Positions 34,531 through 44,724 of a stretch of 64,000 nucleotides of DNA are shown here, one piece after another. Made by a program: the position numbers and the translations under genes. Position 1 is the first letter of the stretch. Every line of letters begins with the position of its first letter. This DNA is from Streptomyces sp. JJ66 (GTDB lineage Bacteria > Actinomycetota > Actinomycetes > Streptomycetales > Streptomycetaceae): assembly GCF_019303495.1 (NCBI RefSeq), contig NZ_JAEVFI010000003.1, positions 62,001 to 126,000 on the forward strand, written 5' to 3'. The notes under the pieces were generated by a model. That model was not told where the DNA came from and did not search any database. It saw only the letters and a list, made by a program, of their open reading frames with translations.

Positions 34531-36978
34531 TCAGCCGCCCAGTGCGTGCTGGAGCGCGCGGGCCAGCCCGGCGGCGTCCGGACCGGGCAGCGGCGTGCCG
34601 TCGGAGGCGGTGACGTAGAAGGCGTCGACGGCGTTGGCGCCCAGCGTGCTGACGTGCGCGCTGCGCACGGTGACGCCCGCCTCCTCCAGCCCACGGCCGA
34701 TGCGGTGCAGCAGGCCGGAGGCGTCCTGGGCGCGCACCTCGATGACCGTCGCCCGCTGCGAGCCGTCCGGGGCGACGGTGACGCGGGGCGGCGGCGCCGG
34801 GGCGGCACGCCGCCTGCCACGGTACGCCTTCTCGCGCTCGGCCAGCTTGGCGGCCACGTCCAAGGTGCCCTCCAGCGCGCGCCGCAGGTCAGCTCGCAGC
34901 CGGTCGGGGTGGGGCAGGGAGCCGTACTCGGCCGCGACGCGCCAGCGCAGCAGCAGCACCGGCCCGGCGCCTGCGGGATCGGCGGCGGTGAGGTCCGCGG
35001 AGCGCACGGTCAGCCGGTGCAGCGCCAGCACCCCGGCGGCGGCCGACAGGGCCCGGGGGTGTTCCGGCAGCGCGACCAGCAGCTCGACGCCGATGGGCGC
35101 ACCGCCCTCCGCTCCGGGGCCAGCGGGCCCCTCCGGCCGCGCGTGCAGGGCGAGCACCGGACCCTGGGTGCGGGACGCCTCCACCGCCAGCCGTTCGGCG
35201 TCCGCGTCCAGCTCGGCGGGCGCGTCGCGGGACGGCGGCGGGAGCGTGCCGCCGGTGAGGGCGGCGGCGGTGCGCCGGGTGAGGTCGGTGACCAGCCGGT
35301 CACGCCAGGCGGACCAGGCGGCGGGCCCGGTGGCGCGGGCGTCGGCCTCGGTCAGGGCGTGCAGCAGCTCCAGTGTGCGCGGGTCACCGAGGGCCTGGGC
35401 GACGGCGGTGACGGTGGCCGGGTCGTCCAGGTCGCGGCGGGTGGCGGTGTCGATCAGCAGCAGGTGGTGGCGGACGAGCGCGCCGAGCACGGCGGCGTCC
35501 TTGGGGTCGAAGCCGATGCGGGCGGCCATGTCGCGCGCGATGGTCTCCCCCACGATCGAGTGGTCGCCCGGCCAGCCCTTGCCGATGTCGTGCAGGAGCG
35601 CGCCGACCAGCAGCAGGTCGGGCCGCTGCACGCGCCGGGTGAGCGCGGCGGCTTGTACGGCCGCCTCGATCAGGTGCCGGTCCACCGTCCAGCGGTGCAC
35701 GGCGTTGCGCTGCGGGCGGCAGCGCACCCGCTCCCAGTCGGGCAGCAGCGCGGTGACCAGGCCCTCGGCCTCCAGCGCCTCCCACACCGGCACCATGGGC
35801 GGACCGGCCCCGAGCAGGGTGACCAGCAGTTCGCGGGCCTCGGCGGGCCAGGGCACCGGCAGCGGCGCGGCGTCCCGGGCGAGGCGGCGTGCGGTGGCGA
35901 GCGCGAGGGGCAGCCCGGCCTGGGCGGCCGCGGCCGCCGCGCGCAGCACCAGGCACGGGTCGCGGTCGGGGCGGGCGGTGCGGGCGAGTACCACCTCGCC
36001 GTCCTGCTCGACCACGCCCTCGGCGAGCGGGGTGCGCGACGCTGCGCCCCGGGGGGTGCGGGCGCCGACCAGTGCGCGCAGGCGGTGCCCGGCGGTGCGG
36101 GCGCGCAGGACGCGGTGCACCTCGCGCCAGGTGACGTCCTGGGCGTAGGTGAGGGTGCGGGCGGCTTCGTAGACCTGGCGCAGCACGGCGTCCGCGCCGT
36201 GCATGCCGAGTTCGACGGCTACCTGGTCCTGGTCGTGCAGGACGAGCCGGTCGGTGGCGCGGCCGGTGCTCAGGTGCAGGGCGTCGCGCACGTCCAGCAG
36301 GGTGGCGCGGGCGGCGGACAGGCCCTCGCGGGGGGCGTCGGCCAGCCAGGAGGCGGCCACGGCGCGCAGGGCGGTGGCGTCGCGCAGGCCGCCGCGGGCC
36401 TCTTTGAGGTCGGGTTCGAGCAGGTATTGCAGTTCGCCGTGCCGCTCGGCGCGCTCCTGGCCCAGTTCGCGCAGTTCGGGCAGCCGGCGCGGGGCGTGGG
36501 CGCGCCACTGGCCGAGCAGTTCGGTGCGCAGGACGGCGGTGAGCGCGGCGTCCCCGGCGAGGTGGCGGGCGTCCAGCAGGCCGAGCTGCACCTTGAGGTC
36601 GTCCGCGGCGGTCTTGCGGGCCTCGGCCGGGGTGCGGACGGAGTGGTCCAGGGCCAGGCCCTGGTCCCATACGGGGTACCAGATGCCGTCGGCGAGTTTG
36701 GCGAGGTCGGCCGGGTCCAGGGTGCCGTCGTGCAGGAGCAGCACGTCCAGGTCGCTGCGCGGGGACAGCTCGCGGCGTCCGTATCCGCCGACGGCGACGA
36801 GCGCGATACCGGCGGGCGGGTGGCCGGGGGTGGCCTGGGCGAGCAGGTGGGTGAGCCAGGTGTCGGTGAGCGTGGCCAGCGCCGTGCGGCGTGCCGGGCC
36901 CGGCTCGGCGCCCCGCAGCAGCCGCAGCCGGGAGGCGGCGTAGCCCTCGTCGGAGGTGGTCTCGCCCTGCACGCTCAT
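34531..36978 (-). CDS. glnD: PII protein adenylyl/uridylyltransferase GlnD
   Basis: 815 residues in the GlnD layout: a nucleotidyltransferase domain with VGGYGRRELSPRSDLDVLLLH near residue 65, a GlnE-like linker domain, an HD hydrolase domain with LLVGALLHDIGKGW near residue 450, and paired ACT domains at the C-terminus (VLALHRLTV; VIEVRAQDASGLLHRIGRGL). In Streptomyces it adenylylates GlnK at Tyr51 rather than uridylylating it. The ATG at 36978 gives MSVQGETTSDE. It follows glnK after a strong hairpin. Confidence 0.94.
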   Translation of the reverse strand: MSVQGETTSDEGYAASRLRLLRGAEPGPARRTALATLTDTWLTHLLAQATPGHPPAGIALVAVGGYGRRELSPRSDLDVLLLHDGTLDPADLAKLADGIWYPVWDQGLALDHSVRTPAEARKTAADDLKVQLGLLDARHLAGDAALTAVLRTELLGQWRAHAPRRLPELRELGQERAERHGELQYLLEPDLKEARGGLRDATALRAVAASWLADAPREGLSAARATLLDVRDALHLSTGRATDRLVLHDQDQVAVELGMHGADAVLRQVYEAARTLTYAQDVTWREVHRVLRARTAGHRLRALVGARTPRGAASRTPLAEGVVEQDGEVVLARTARPDRDPCLVLRAAAAAAQAGLPLALATARRLARDAAPLPVPWPAEARELLVTLLGAGPPMVPVWEALEAEGLVTALLPDWERVRCRPQRNAVHRWTVDRHLIEAAVQAAALTRRVQRPDLLLVGALLHDIGKGWPGDHSIVGETIARDMAARIGFDPKDAAVLGALVRHHLLLIDTATRRDLDDPATVTAVAQALGDPRTLELLHALTEADARATGPAAWSAWRDRLVTDLTRRTAAALTGGTLPPPSRDAPAELDADAERLAVEASRTQGPVLALHARPEGPAGPGAEGGAPIGVELLVALPEHPRALSAAAGVLALHRLTVRSADLTAADPAGAGPVLLLRWRVAAEYGSLPHPDRLRADLRRALEGTLDVAAKLAEREKAYRGRRRAAPAPPPRVTVAPDGSQRATVIEVRAQDASGLLHRIGRGLEEAGVTVRSAHVSTLGANAVDAFYVTASDGTPLPGPDAAGLARALQHALGG

Positions 36979-37030
36979 GCCTGCGTTCCCGTCGTTGGTG
37001 TTCGTGCCCTGCTGGGTCCTTGCGTCACCT

Positions 37031-37065
37031 GCCGTGGCGGCGGGAGCTTCTCCCGCCGCCACGGC
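37031..37065 (-). terminator. hairpin between glnK and glnD
   Basis: A perfect 16-bp inverted repeat (37031-37046 with 37050-37065) around a CTT loop. It is ~18 bases after the glnK stop and probably reduces glnD relative to amtB-glnK. Confidence 0.8.
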
Positions 37066-37082
37066 GCCCCCGCCCCGGGGCC

Positions 37083-38704
<1,622 letters not shown>

Positions 38705-38780
38705 TGTGGACGTCTCCTCGTTTCACGACCCGTGGGGGCGGATCTGGGGCTGGGGATGCGCACCAGGCTCCAAAAGCCCC

Positions 38781-38818
38781 GTTTCCGGTGATGCCCCGCG
38801 TTGTTTCGGGGCCGTGAC
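38781..38818 (-). promoter_or_regulatory. GlnR operator upstream of amtB
   Basis: On the minus strand the elements are GTCAC (38818-38814), six bases, GAAAC (38807-38803), six bases, GGGCA (38796-38792), six bases, GAAAC (38785-38781). This is the a1-n6-b1-n6-a2-n6-b2 arrangement of Streptomyces GlnR boxes, with both b sites perfect and the a2 site poor. It is 77 bases before the amtB start, fitting GlnR activation under nitrogen limitation. The hexamer spacing is read directly; binding is inferred. Confidence 0.85.
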
Positions 38819-38989
38819 GAGTGCGTCCGGTGTGTTACGCGCGGATGAACGGCCGGGCGGCACGGTGCGCGGCCGTGCCCTGCTGGGCGGTGGCCCGGCG
38901 GCCTCGGGTGCCCCGCGTTCGTCACCAATCCGCGCGCCGCGCGCGGTCCGGGCGCATTCCGGGTCTCCGGGCCCCCCTCGCCGCCCCGG

Positions 38990-40495
38990 TCAGACGGCGG
39001 TGGCCTCCGCGGCGGGCAGCTCGTAGGGCAGGCGGTCGGCGAGGGCGACCACCTCGGCGACGTCCCCGTACTCCCGGTGCGCGCTGGCGACGGTCTTGCG
39101 GATGCGCGTGTTCACCCGCTCCGAGCGCAGCCGCTTGGCGACGTCGATCGCACGCCCGGCGCAGTCCGCGCACTGCTCCGGCTCCTGCCGCAGCAGGTGC
39201 ACGGTGGCCAGGCCGACGAGGTTCAGCGCGTAGCTGCGGTGGTGACCCTGCTCGCCGCGGCACTCCTCGCCGAACAGCCGGACCGCCGTCTCCATCGGCT
39301 CCTGGGCGAGGCTGGCGTAGGTGTGGCTGCGTCCGGCGACATAGGCCAGGTCCCGGTAGGAGTGCGCGTTCTCCGCGTTCAGTTCGGCCTCGGAGAAGAA
39401 GGAGATCCAGTCCGGGTCGGCGTCGTGGGCCGGGTCGATCTCGCCGAAGCTCTCGGCGGCGAGCTTCACCGCGCGGTGGCACTGCTTGGGCTGGCCCAGG
39501 TTGGCGTAAGCGCGCGCCTCCATGGCGAAGAGCATCGCCTGGGTGCGTGGCGTGGCGCCGTCACGGCTGCCGTACTGCGCGAGGTGCAGCAGTTCCAGCG
39601 CGTCGTCCGGGCGGCCGAGGTGGATCATCTGGCGGGCCATCTGGGACAGCACGTACGAGCCGAAGGGGCGGTCCCCGGCCTCCTTGGCGGCGTGCAGGGC
39701 GAGGATGAAGTACTTCTGGGCGGTGGGCTGGATGCCGACGTCGTAGCTCATCCACCCCGCCAGCTCCGACAGCTGCGCGGTGACGGAGAACAGGCGGCGG
39801 CGCACGTCGGGCGCGGGCGTCTCCTGGAGCAGGTCGGTGACCTCGTGCAGCTGCCCGACGACCGCCTTGCGCCGCAGGCCGCCACCGCACTGGGCGTCCC
39901 AGGCGCGGAACATCTCGGTGGTGTCCTCCAGCAGCCGCAGCTCCGGCGCGGACAGGCCCGGCGGGCGCCGCTCACCGCCGCGGCCGGGCAGGGCAGCGAG
40001 CACCCCGGACGCCCCCGGGCCACCCGGGGTGGGCACCAGCCAGCGCTGCATGGGCTCGATGAGCGCTGGCCCGGCGGACACGGCCAGCGAGGTGCCCAGG
40101 TAGCCGCGGCGCCCCAGCATCAGGTCGCTGCGGGAGAACTCGCTGATCAGTGCGACCGTCTGCGGCCCGGCCCACGGCAGGTCAACGCCCGAGGTCCCCG
40201 CCGTGGGCCGGGCCTGGCGCAGGCCCAAGTCCTCCACGGCGACGACACAGCCGAAGCGGCCGGAGAACAGCTCCGAGAGAATGCGCGGGATCGGCTCGCG
40301 GGGCTGCTCCCCGTCCAGCCAGCGCCGCACCCGGGAGGTGTCGGTGCTCACGTGGTGCGCGCCCATCTCCCGCGCCCGGCGGTTCACCTGGCGGGCCAGC
40401 TCTCCCTTCGACCAGCCGCTGCGCGCGAACCACGAGCCCAGTTGCTCGTTCGGGCGCTTGTCGGCGGTACCGCCACTGCTTCCGTTGCCGCCCAC
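38990..40495 (-). CDS. nsdA: NsdA, negative regulator of differentiation
   Basis: 501 residues. An N-terminal Xre-like helix-turn-helix (LGSWFARSGWSKGELARQVN, then VSTDTSRVRRWLDGEQP) is followed by a long helical repeat region of TPR type (for example AQKYFILALHAAKEAGDRPF and ALELLHLAQYGSRDGA). The architecture and sequence match streptomycete NsdA, whose loss increases sporulation and antibiotic production. The start at 40495 gives MGGNGSSGGTADKRP. The gene diverges from a primase-like gene, with an intergenic region carrying phased repeats. Confidence 0.92.
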   Translation of the reverse strand: MGGNGSSGGTADKRPNEQLGSWFARSGWSKGELARQVNRRAREMGAHHVSTDTSRVRRWLDGEQPREPIPRILSELFSGRFGCVVAVEDLGLRQARPTAGTSGVDLPWAGPQTVALISEFSRSDLMLGRRGYLGTSLAVSAGPALIEPMQRWLVPTPGGPGASGVLAALPGRGGERRPPGLSAPELRLLEDTTEMFRAWDAQCGGGLRRKAVVGQLHEVTDLLQETPAPDVRRRLFSVTAQLSELAGWMSYDVGIQPTAQKYFILALHAAKEAGDRPFGSYVLSQMARQMIHLGRPDDALELLHLAQYGSRDGATPRTQAMLFAMEARAYANLGQPKQCHRAVKLAAESFGEIDPAHDADPDWISFFSEAELNAENAHSYRDLAYVAGRSHTYASLAQEPMETAVRLFGEECRGEQGHHRSYALNLVGLATVHLLRQEPEQCADCAGRAIDVAKRLRSERVNTRIRKTVASAHREYGDVAEVVALADRLPYELPAAEATAV

Positions 40496-40806
40496 CTGAG
40501 GCCCCCTGTTTCTCGTACGCGACGCCGAGTCATGCCCCCGTCATACGCGGCGCCGCTGGTCCGCACGCTGCCGTGTGCACCGAAAGTAATGCGGTGATCA
40601 CGAGCACGGCGAGGCTCTTCGCGAAATCGCCACCATTCGCCACCCCTTCGCCAGAAGCTACCGGCGCCGGGTTCCGCTATCACTGGGCATGCGGCAATCA
40701 CCACCCGCACGGGTGACGCGGTGCGGCGCTCGCACCGTTGATCGCGCTGCGTACCCGGACCTGTGGGCGGCGTAACCATCGGCCCGGCGGACCCGTTGGA
40801 GGGGGC
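40496..40806. other. divergent intergenic region between nsdA and primase-like gene
   Basis: 311 bases with no supported gene. It must hold promoters for nsdA (minus) and the plus-strand gene at 40807. The notable content is the palindrome and phased heptamer series at 40618-40653. A TTACTT hexamer near 40586 on the minus strand could be a -10 for nsdA, with no clear -35. Confidence 0.5.
40618..40653. repeat. palindrome plus three helically phased heptamers
   Basis: TTCGCGAA at 40618-40625 is followed on the plus strand by ATCGCCA (40626-40632), TTCGCCA (40636-40642) and TTCGCCA (40647-40653). Spacing between the copies is 10 then 11 bases, so all would face the same side of the helix. It resembles an operator for an oligomeric regulator. 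Confidence 0.55.
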
Positions 40807-41490
40807 ATGGGCTTCACGATGGGCGGCATCCGGGAGTTCCGGGAGCTGCGGCTGACCGCACGGCGCGGTGGGCGGTACGGCCGCAACACCGCGAGCACGG
40901 CGGTGGCGGAGTACACCGGCCTGTGGGGCTGGGCCGTCGTCCCCGGCACACGGGCGCTGCGCGGCGCGGGCGGCGCCCAGTGCTCCTGTGGCGTGTCCGC
41001 GTGCCCGGCGCCGGGTGCGCACCCGCTGGACGCCACGCTGGAGGTCCCCGCCGGGGCGACGCTGCGCGAGGCGGGTGAGGTCTGGAGCCAGGTGCCGGGT
41101 GCCGCCCTGCTGCTGCCCACCGGGCGTTTTTTCGACGTGCTGGACGTGGCGGAGGAGGCCGGGCGCCGGGCCCTGGTGCGGCTGGAACGCATGGGGCTGC
41201 CGGTGGGTCCGGTCGCCGTCGCGCCGCACGGGCGGGCCTGGTTCCTGGTGGCGCCGGGCGCGGCCACCGAGTTGCCGGGGCTGCTCTACCGCATGGGATG
41301 GGACGACTCCGGGCTGGACCTGCGCTGCCTGGGGCGCGGCGAGCACATCACCGCGCCGCCGTCGGACTTCGGCGGGCTCGGGCCGGTGCGGTGGCTGCGG
41401 CCGCCGACGCTGGACGCCGCCGGGGGGCGGCTGCCGCAGGCGCGGCTGCTGCTCGGCACGCTCGCGGCGCTGGCCCGCCCGCGCGGCTGA
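40807..41490 (+). CDS. bifunctional DNA primase/polymerase-domain-like protein
   Basis: 227 residues. It resembles the small prim-pol N-terminal domain proteins of streptomycetes: AEYTGLWGWAVVPGTRALRG, a cysteine motif CSCGVSACPAPGAHP, FFDVLDVAEEAG in place of the acidic active-site strand, and RGEHITAPPSDF. It is much shorter than replicative prim-pols and has no helicase domain. The ATG at 40807 is preceded by GGAGG. It is divergent from nsdA and convergent with ftsY. Catalysis is unproven; a non-catalytic role is equally possible. Confidence 0.75.
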   Translation: MGFTMGGIREFRELRLTARRGGRYGRNTASTAVAEYTGLWGWAVVPGTRALRGAGGAQCSCGVSACPAPGAHPLDATLEVPAGATLREAGEVWSQVPGAALLLPTGRFFDVLDVAEEAGRRALVRLERMGLPVGPVAVAPHGRAWFLVAPGAATELPGLLYRMGWDDSGLDLRCLGRGEHITAPPSDFGGLGPVRWLRPPTLDAAGGRLPQARLLLGTLAALARPRG

Positions 41491-41652
41491 CCGCTGCGCG
41501 GTACGCCTGCCCTTCCCCACCCCCGCAACCGGGTGCTGCCGTCCCCGTGCCCCGGGCCACCGGACTGCCAGGCCGCACCGCTGGGGGCGACCTGCGAGCC
41601 CCTCCCCGCCGAGCCGCGCCGCCGTGCGACCGGCTGTCGCGGCGAAGGGACA

Positions 41653-41675
41653 GCCGGGGCCAGGCCGGCCCCGGC
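41653..41675. terminator. hairpin between convergent primase-like gene and ftsY
   Basis: GCCGGGGCC (41653-41661) pairs with GGCCCCGGC (41667-41675) around a 5-nt loop, between the stops at 41490 and 41732. Confidence 0.5.
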
Positions 41676-41731
41676 CCACGGGAGGAAGAGATCGCGGCAC
41701 GGGCCTGAGGGCCGGGGCGGGGCCTGGGGCG

Positions 41732-42958
41732 TCAGTCGCCGAGGAGGGCGTCGACGAAGGCTTCGGGTTCGAAGGGGGCGAGGTCGTCGGGGCCCTCGCC
41801 GAGGCCGATCAGCTTGACCGGGACGCCCAGTTCGCGCTGGACGGCGATGACAATGCCGCCCTTGGCGGTGCCGTCGAGCTTGGTGAGCACGATGCCGGTG
41901 ATGTTGACGACCTCGGCGAAGACACGGGCCTGCACCAGGCCGTTCTGGCCGGTGGTGGCGTCCAGGACCAGCAGTACCTCGTCGACCGGGCCCTGCTTCT
42001 CCACCACGCGCTTGACCTTGCCCAGCTCGTCCATGAGCCCGGTCTTGGTGTGCAGGCGCCCGGCGGTGTCGATGAGCACCACGTCGGCGCCTTCGGCCGT
42101 GCCCTCCTTGACGGCGTCGAAGGCGACGGAGGCGGGGTCACCGGCCTCCGGGCCGCGCACGGTGCGGGCACCGACGCGCTCGCCCCAGGTCTGGAGCTGG
42201 TCGGAGGCGGCGGCGCGGAAGGTGTCGGCGGCGCCCAGGACGACGGACTTGCCGTCGGCGACCAGCACGCGGGCCAGCTTGCCGGTGGTGGTGGTCTTGC
42301 CGGTGCCGTTGACACCGACGACCAGGACGACGCCGGGCCGGTCCACGGCGCCGGAAGTCTCGGTGTGCACGGAGCGGTCCAGGTCGGTGCCGACGAGCGT
42401 CAGCAGTTCCTCCCGCAGCAGCGTGCGCAGCTCATCGGGGGTGCGGGTGCCCAGGACGCGGACGCGCTCGCGCAGCCGCTCCACCAGCTCCTGGGTGGGG
42501 GCGACGCCGACGTCGGCGGTCAACAGGGTGTCCTCGATCTCCTCCCAGGTGTCCTCGTCCAGGTGGTCGCGGGAGAGCAGCGAGAGCAGCCCCTTGCCCA
42601 GGGTGGTCTGGGAGCGGGAGAGCCGGGCGCGCAGCCGCACCAGGCGGCCCGCGGCGGGCTCGGGGGTCTCGATCCCGGGCGCGGCGGGGGCCGGTTCCCC
42701 GATGACGGCCGGTTCCCCGGGGGCGGGCGGGGCCTCGGTGGCACCGGGAAGCCCCACCTCGTCGATGGTGCGGCCGGGCGCCTCGGGCGTGCCGTCGGCT
42801 TCCTCGCCCACGTGCGGCTCGGCGGGCGGCGCGGTGATCGTCGGCGCGCCCGGTTCCGGCGGCGGTACCTCCTTCTTCCGGCGTCCGCTGACCACCAGCC
42901 CGCTGATGGCGCCGAGGGCGACCACGGCGATGACGACGAGGAGGATGACGATTTCCAT
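41732..42958 (-). CDS. ftsY: signal recognition particle receptor FtsY
   Basis: 408 residues. An N-terminal membrane helix ([20 protein letters not shown]) and a Pro/Glu-rich linker to about residue 95 replace the acidic A domain of enterobacteria; this is usual in actinobacteria. The NG domain follows: G1 [10 protein letters not shown] near residue 205, [33 protein letters not shown] and GLGEGPDDL. It is the membrane receptor for Ffh-bound ribosomes. The ATG at 42958 has AGGAACC upstream. Confidence 0.96.
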   Translation of the reverse strand: MEIVILLVVIAVVALGAISGLVVSGRRKKEVPPPEPGAPTITAPPAEPHVGEEADGTPEAPGRTIDEVGLPGATEAPPAPGEPAVIGEPAPAAPGIETPEPAAGRLVRLRARLSRSQTTLGKGLLSLLSRDHLDEDTWEEIEDTLLTADVGVAPTQELVERLRERVRVLGTRTPDELRTLLREELLTLVGTDLDRSVHTETSGAVDRPGVVLVVGVNGTGKTTTTGKLARVLVADGKSVVLGAADTFRAAASDQLQTWGERVGARTVRGPEAGDPASVAFDAVKEGTAEGADVVLIDTAGRLHTKTGLMDELGKVKRVVEKQGPVDEVLLVLDATTGQNGLVQARVFAEVVNITGIVLTKLDGTAKGGIVIAVQRELGVPVKLIGLGEGPDDLAPFEPEAFVDALLGD

Positions 42959-43020
42959 GGGGTTCCTAGGGTCGTGAGTCGCGGCCCGACCAGTATCGGC
43001 CATCGGCCGGGCCGGGCACG

Positions 43021-43054
43021 GCGCTGCCCCGGCTCAGGTGAGCCGGGGCAGCGC
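43021..43054 (-). terminator. glcP terminator
   Basis: A perfect 15-bp inverted repeat (43021-43035 with 43040-43054) and a 4-nt AGGT loop, 24 bases past the glcP stop and before ftsY. Confidence 0.78.
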
Positions 43055-43077
43055 TGGGGAGTGGGCAGCGGGGTCGG

Positions 43078-44499
43078 TCAGCCCATCTCCTCCAACGCCT
43101 TGCCCTTCGTCTCCGGCACCCACTTGAGCAGGAACGGGACGGAGAGCACGGCGAAGGCGGTGTAGATCATGTAGGAGCCCGACAGGTTCCACTCGGCCAG
43201 CGAGGGGAAGCTGGCGGTGATCAGCCAGTTGGTGATCCACTGGGCTCCGGCGGCGACACCGAGGGCGGCCGCCCGCATGCGGTTCGGGAACATCTCGCCG
43301 AGCAGCACCCACACCACGACGCCCCAGGAGAGCGCGAAGAACAGCACGAAGGAGTGCGCGGCGATCAGCGCGACGGTGCCCTGGAGGTCGGGGAGCCGCA
43401 CGTCGTCACCCGCGCCCTGTTTGAACGAGAACGCCCAGGCGGCCAGGCCGAGCGAGATCGCCATGCCGACGGAGCCGGTGAGCGCGAGCGGCTTGCGGCC
43501 GACCCGGTCGATGAGGACCATCGCGATCACGGTGCCCACGATGTTGATGATGGACGTCGTGAAGGAGTAGAAGAACGAGCTGGTCGGGTCGATGCCGACG
43601 GACTGCCACAGCGAGGAGCTGTAGTAGAAGATCACGTTGATGCCGACGAGCTGCTGGAAGACGGACAGGCCGATGCCGATCCAGACGATGGGCAGCAGGC
43701 CGAACCGGCCGCTGGTGAGGTCCTTCAGGCTCGGCTTGTGTTCGCGGCGCATCTGCGTGGCGATGCGGGAGACCTCGGCGTCCACGTCGGTGCGGGCGGG
43801 CTCGACCTGGGCGAGGACGGCCTTGGCGTCCTCGGTGCGGCCCTGCGCCACCAGGTAGCGCGGCGACTCGGGGATGCGCAGGGCGAGCAGGCCGTAGACG
43901 AGCGCGGGGAGCACTTCGACGCCCAGCATGATCTGCCAGGCCTCCAGGCCGAGCAGCGGCCCGCGCTGGTCGCCGTCGGCCAGGTTCAGCAGTCCGAAGT
44001 TGACCAGCTGCGACGTGGCGATGCCGAGCACGATCGCGGCCTGCTGGAAGGAGGCGAGGCGGCCGCGGTAGGCGGCGGGGGCGACCTCGGCGATGTAGGC
44101 GGGCGCGATCACGGAGGCCATGCCGATGGCGACGCCGCCGAGGACGCGCCAGATGGCCAGGTCCCACAGGGCGAAGGGGAGCATGGAGCCGACGGCGCTG
44201 AGCGCGAAGAGGAGCGCGGCGAACTGCATGACGCGCGGCCGTCCGAGCCGGTCGGCGAGCCGTCCGGCGATCATGGCGCCGAGGGCCGCGCCGAGCAGGG
44301 CGATCGCGATGACGGCCCCGAGGGTGGTCCCGCCCACCTCGAACCTGCCCCGGATGCCTTCGACGGCCCCGTTGATGACGGCGCTGTCGTAGCCGAAGAG
44401 GAAGCCGCCCATGGCGGCGGACGCGGCGATGAAGATGACGAAGGTGAGGCGTGGCGGCCGTTCGGTCGCGCCCGGTGTCACCTGCTCGGTGCTGGTCAC
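43078..44499 (-). CDS. glcP: major facilitator sugar:proton symporter, GlcP-type glucose permease
   Basis: 473 residues with twelve membrane helices. Sugar-porter signatures are GFLFGYDSAVINGA, GRLADRLGRPRV (loop 2-3), RVLGGVAIGMASVIAPAYIAE, RIPESPRYLV, FQQLVGINVIFYYSSSLW and VLLGEMFPNRMRAAALG. The length and position beside smc match the streptomycete glucose permease GlcP, the main glucose uptake system that feeds glucose kinase-dependent repression. The GTG at 44499 has AGGAG upstream. A promoter-like element is at 44610-44637. Confidence 0.88.
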   Translation of the reverse strand: MTSTEQVTPGATERPPRLTFVIFIAASAAMGGFLFGYDSAVINGAVEGIRGRFEVGGTTLGAVIAIALLGAALGAMIAGRLADRLGRPRVMQFAALLFALSAVGSMLPFALWDLAIWRVLGGVAIGMASVIAPAYIAEVAPAAYRGRLASFQQAAIVLGIATSQLVNFGLLNLADGDQRGPLLGLEAWQIMLGVEVLPALVYGLLALRIPESPRYLVAQGRTEDAKAVLAQVEPARTDVDAEVSRIATQMRREHKPSLKDLTSGRFGLLPIVWIGIGLSVFQQLVGINVIFYYSSSLWQSVGIDPTSSFFYSFTTSIINIVGTVIAMVLIDRVGRKPLALTGSVGMAISLGLAAWAFSFKQGAGDDVRLPDLQGTVALIAAHSFVLFFALSWGVVVWVLLGEMFPNRMRAAALGVAAGAQWITNWLITASFPSLAEWNLSGSYMIYTAFAVLSVPFLLKWVPETKGKALEEMG

Positions 44500-44609
44500 G
44501 GTGTCTCCTGCGGGGCCCGGCCACGGTGCCGGGCATGGGGAAGCGTCGCCTCTCCCGGTGACGCAGCATGACCGCGCGCCGCCGGAGGAACGAAAGAGCG
44601 ACCTCGCAG

Positions 44610-44637
44610 AGACTATTCCTTCAAGTGTCGAAGTCAA
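44610..44637 (-). promoter_or_regulatory. candidate vegetative promoter of glcP
   Basis: On the minus strand TTGACT (44637-44632), a 16-base spacer and TAGTCT (44615-44610). The start would lie ~100 bases before glcP. It is one of the better sigma-70-like matches in the window. Confidence 0.5.
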
Positions 44638-44724
44638 TACCCCGAGGTGAACCTCACGAGGCCCACGGAAAACTCACACGCGTTCACCAAGTGAAGGAAG
44701 GAAGCTTCCGCCTCGGCAGGTCGC

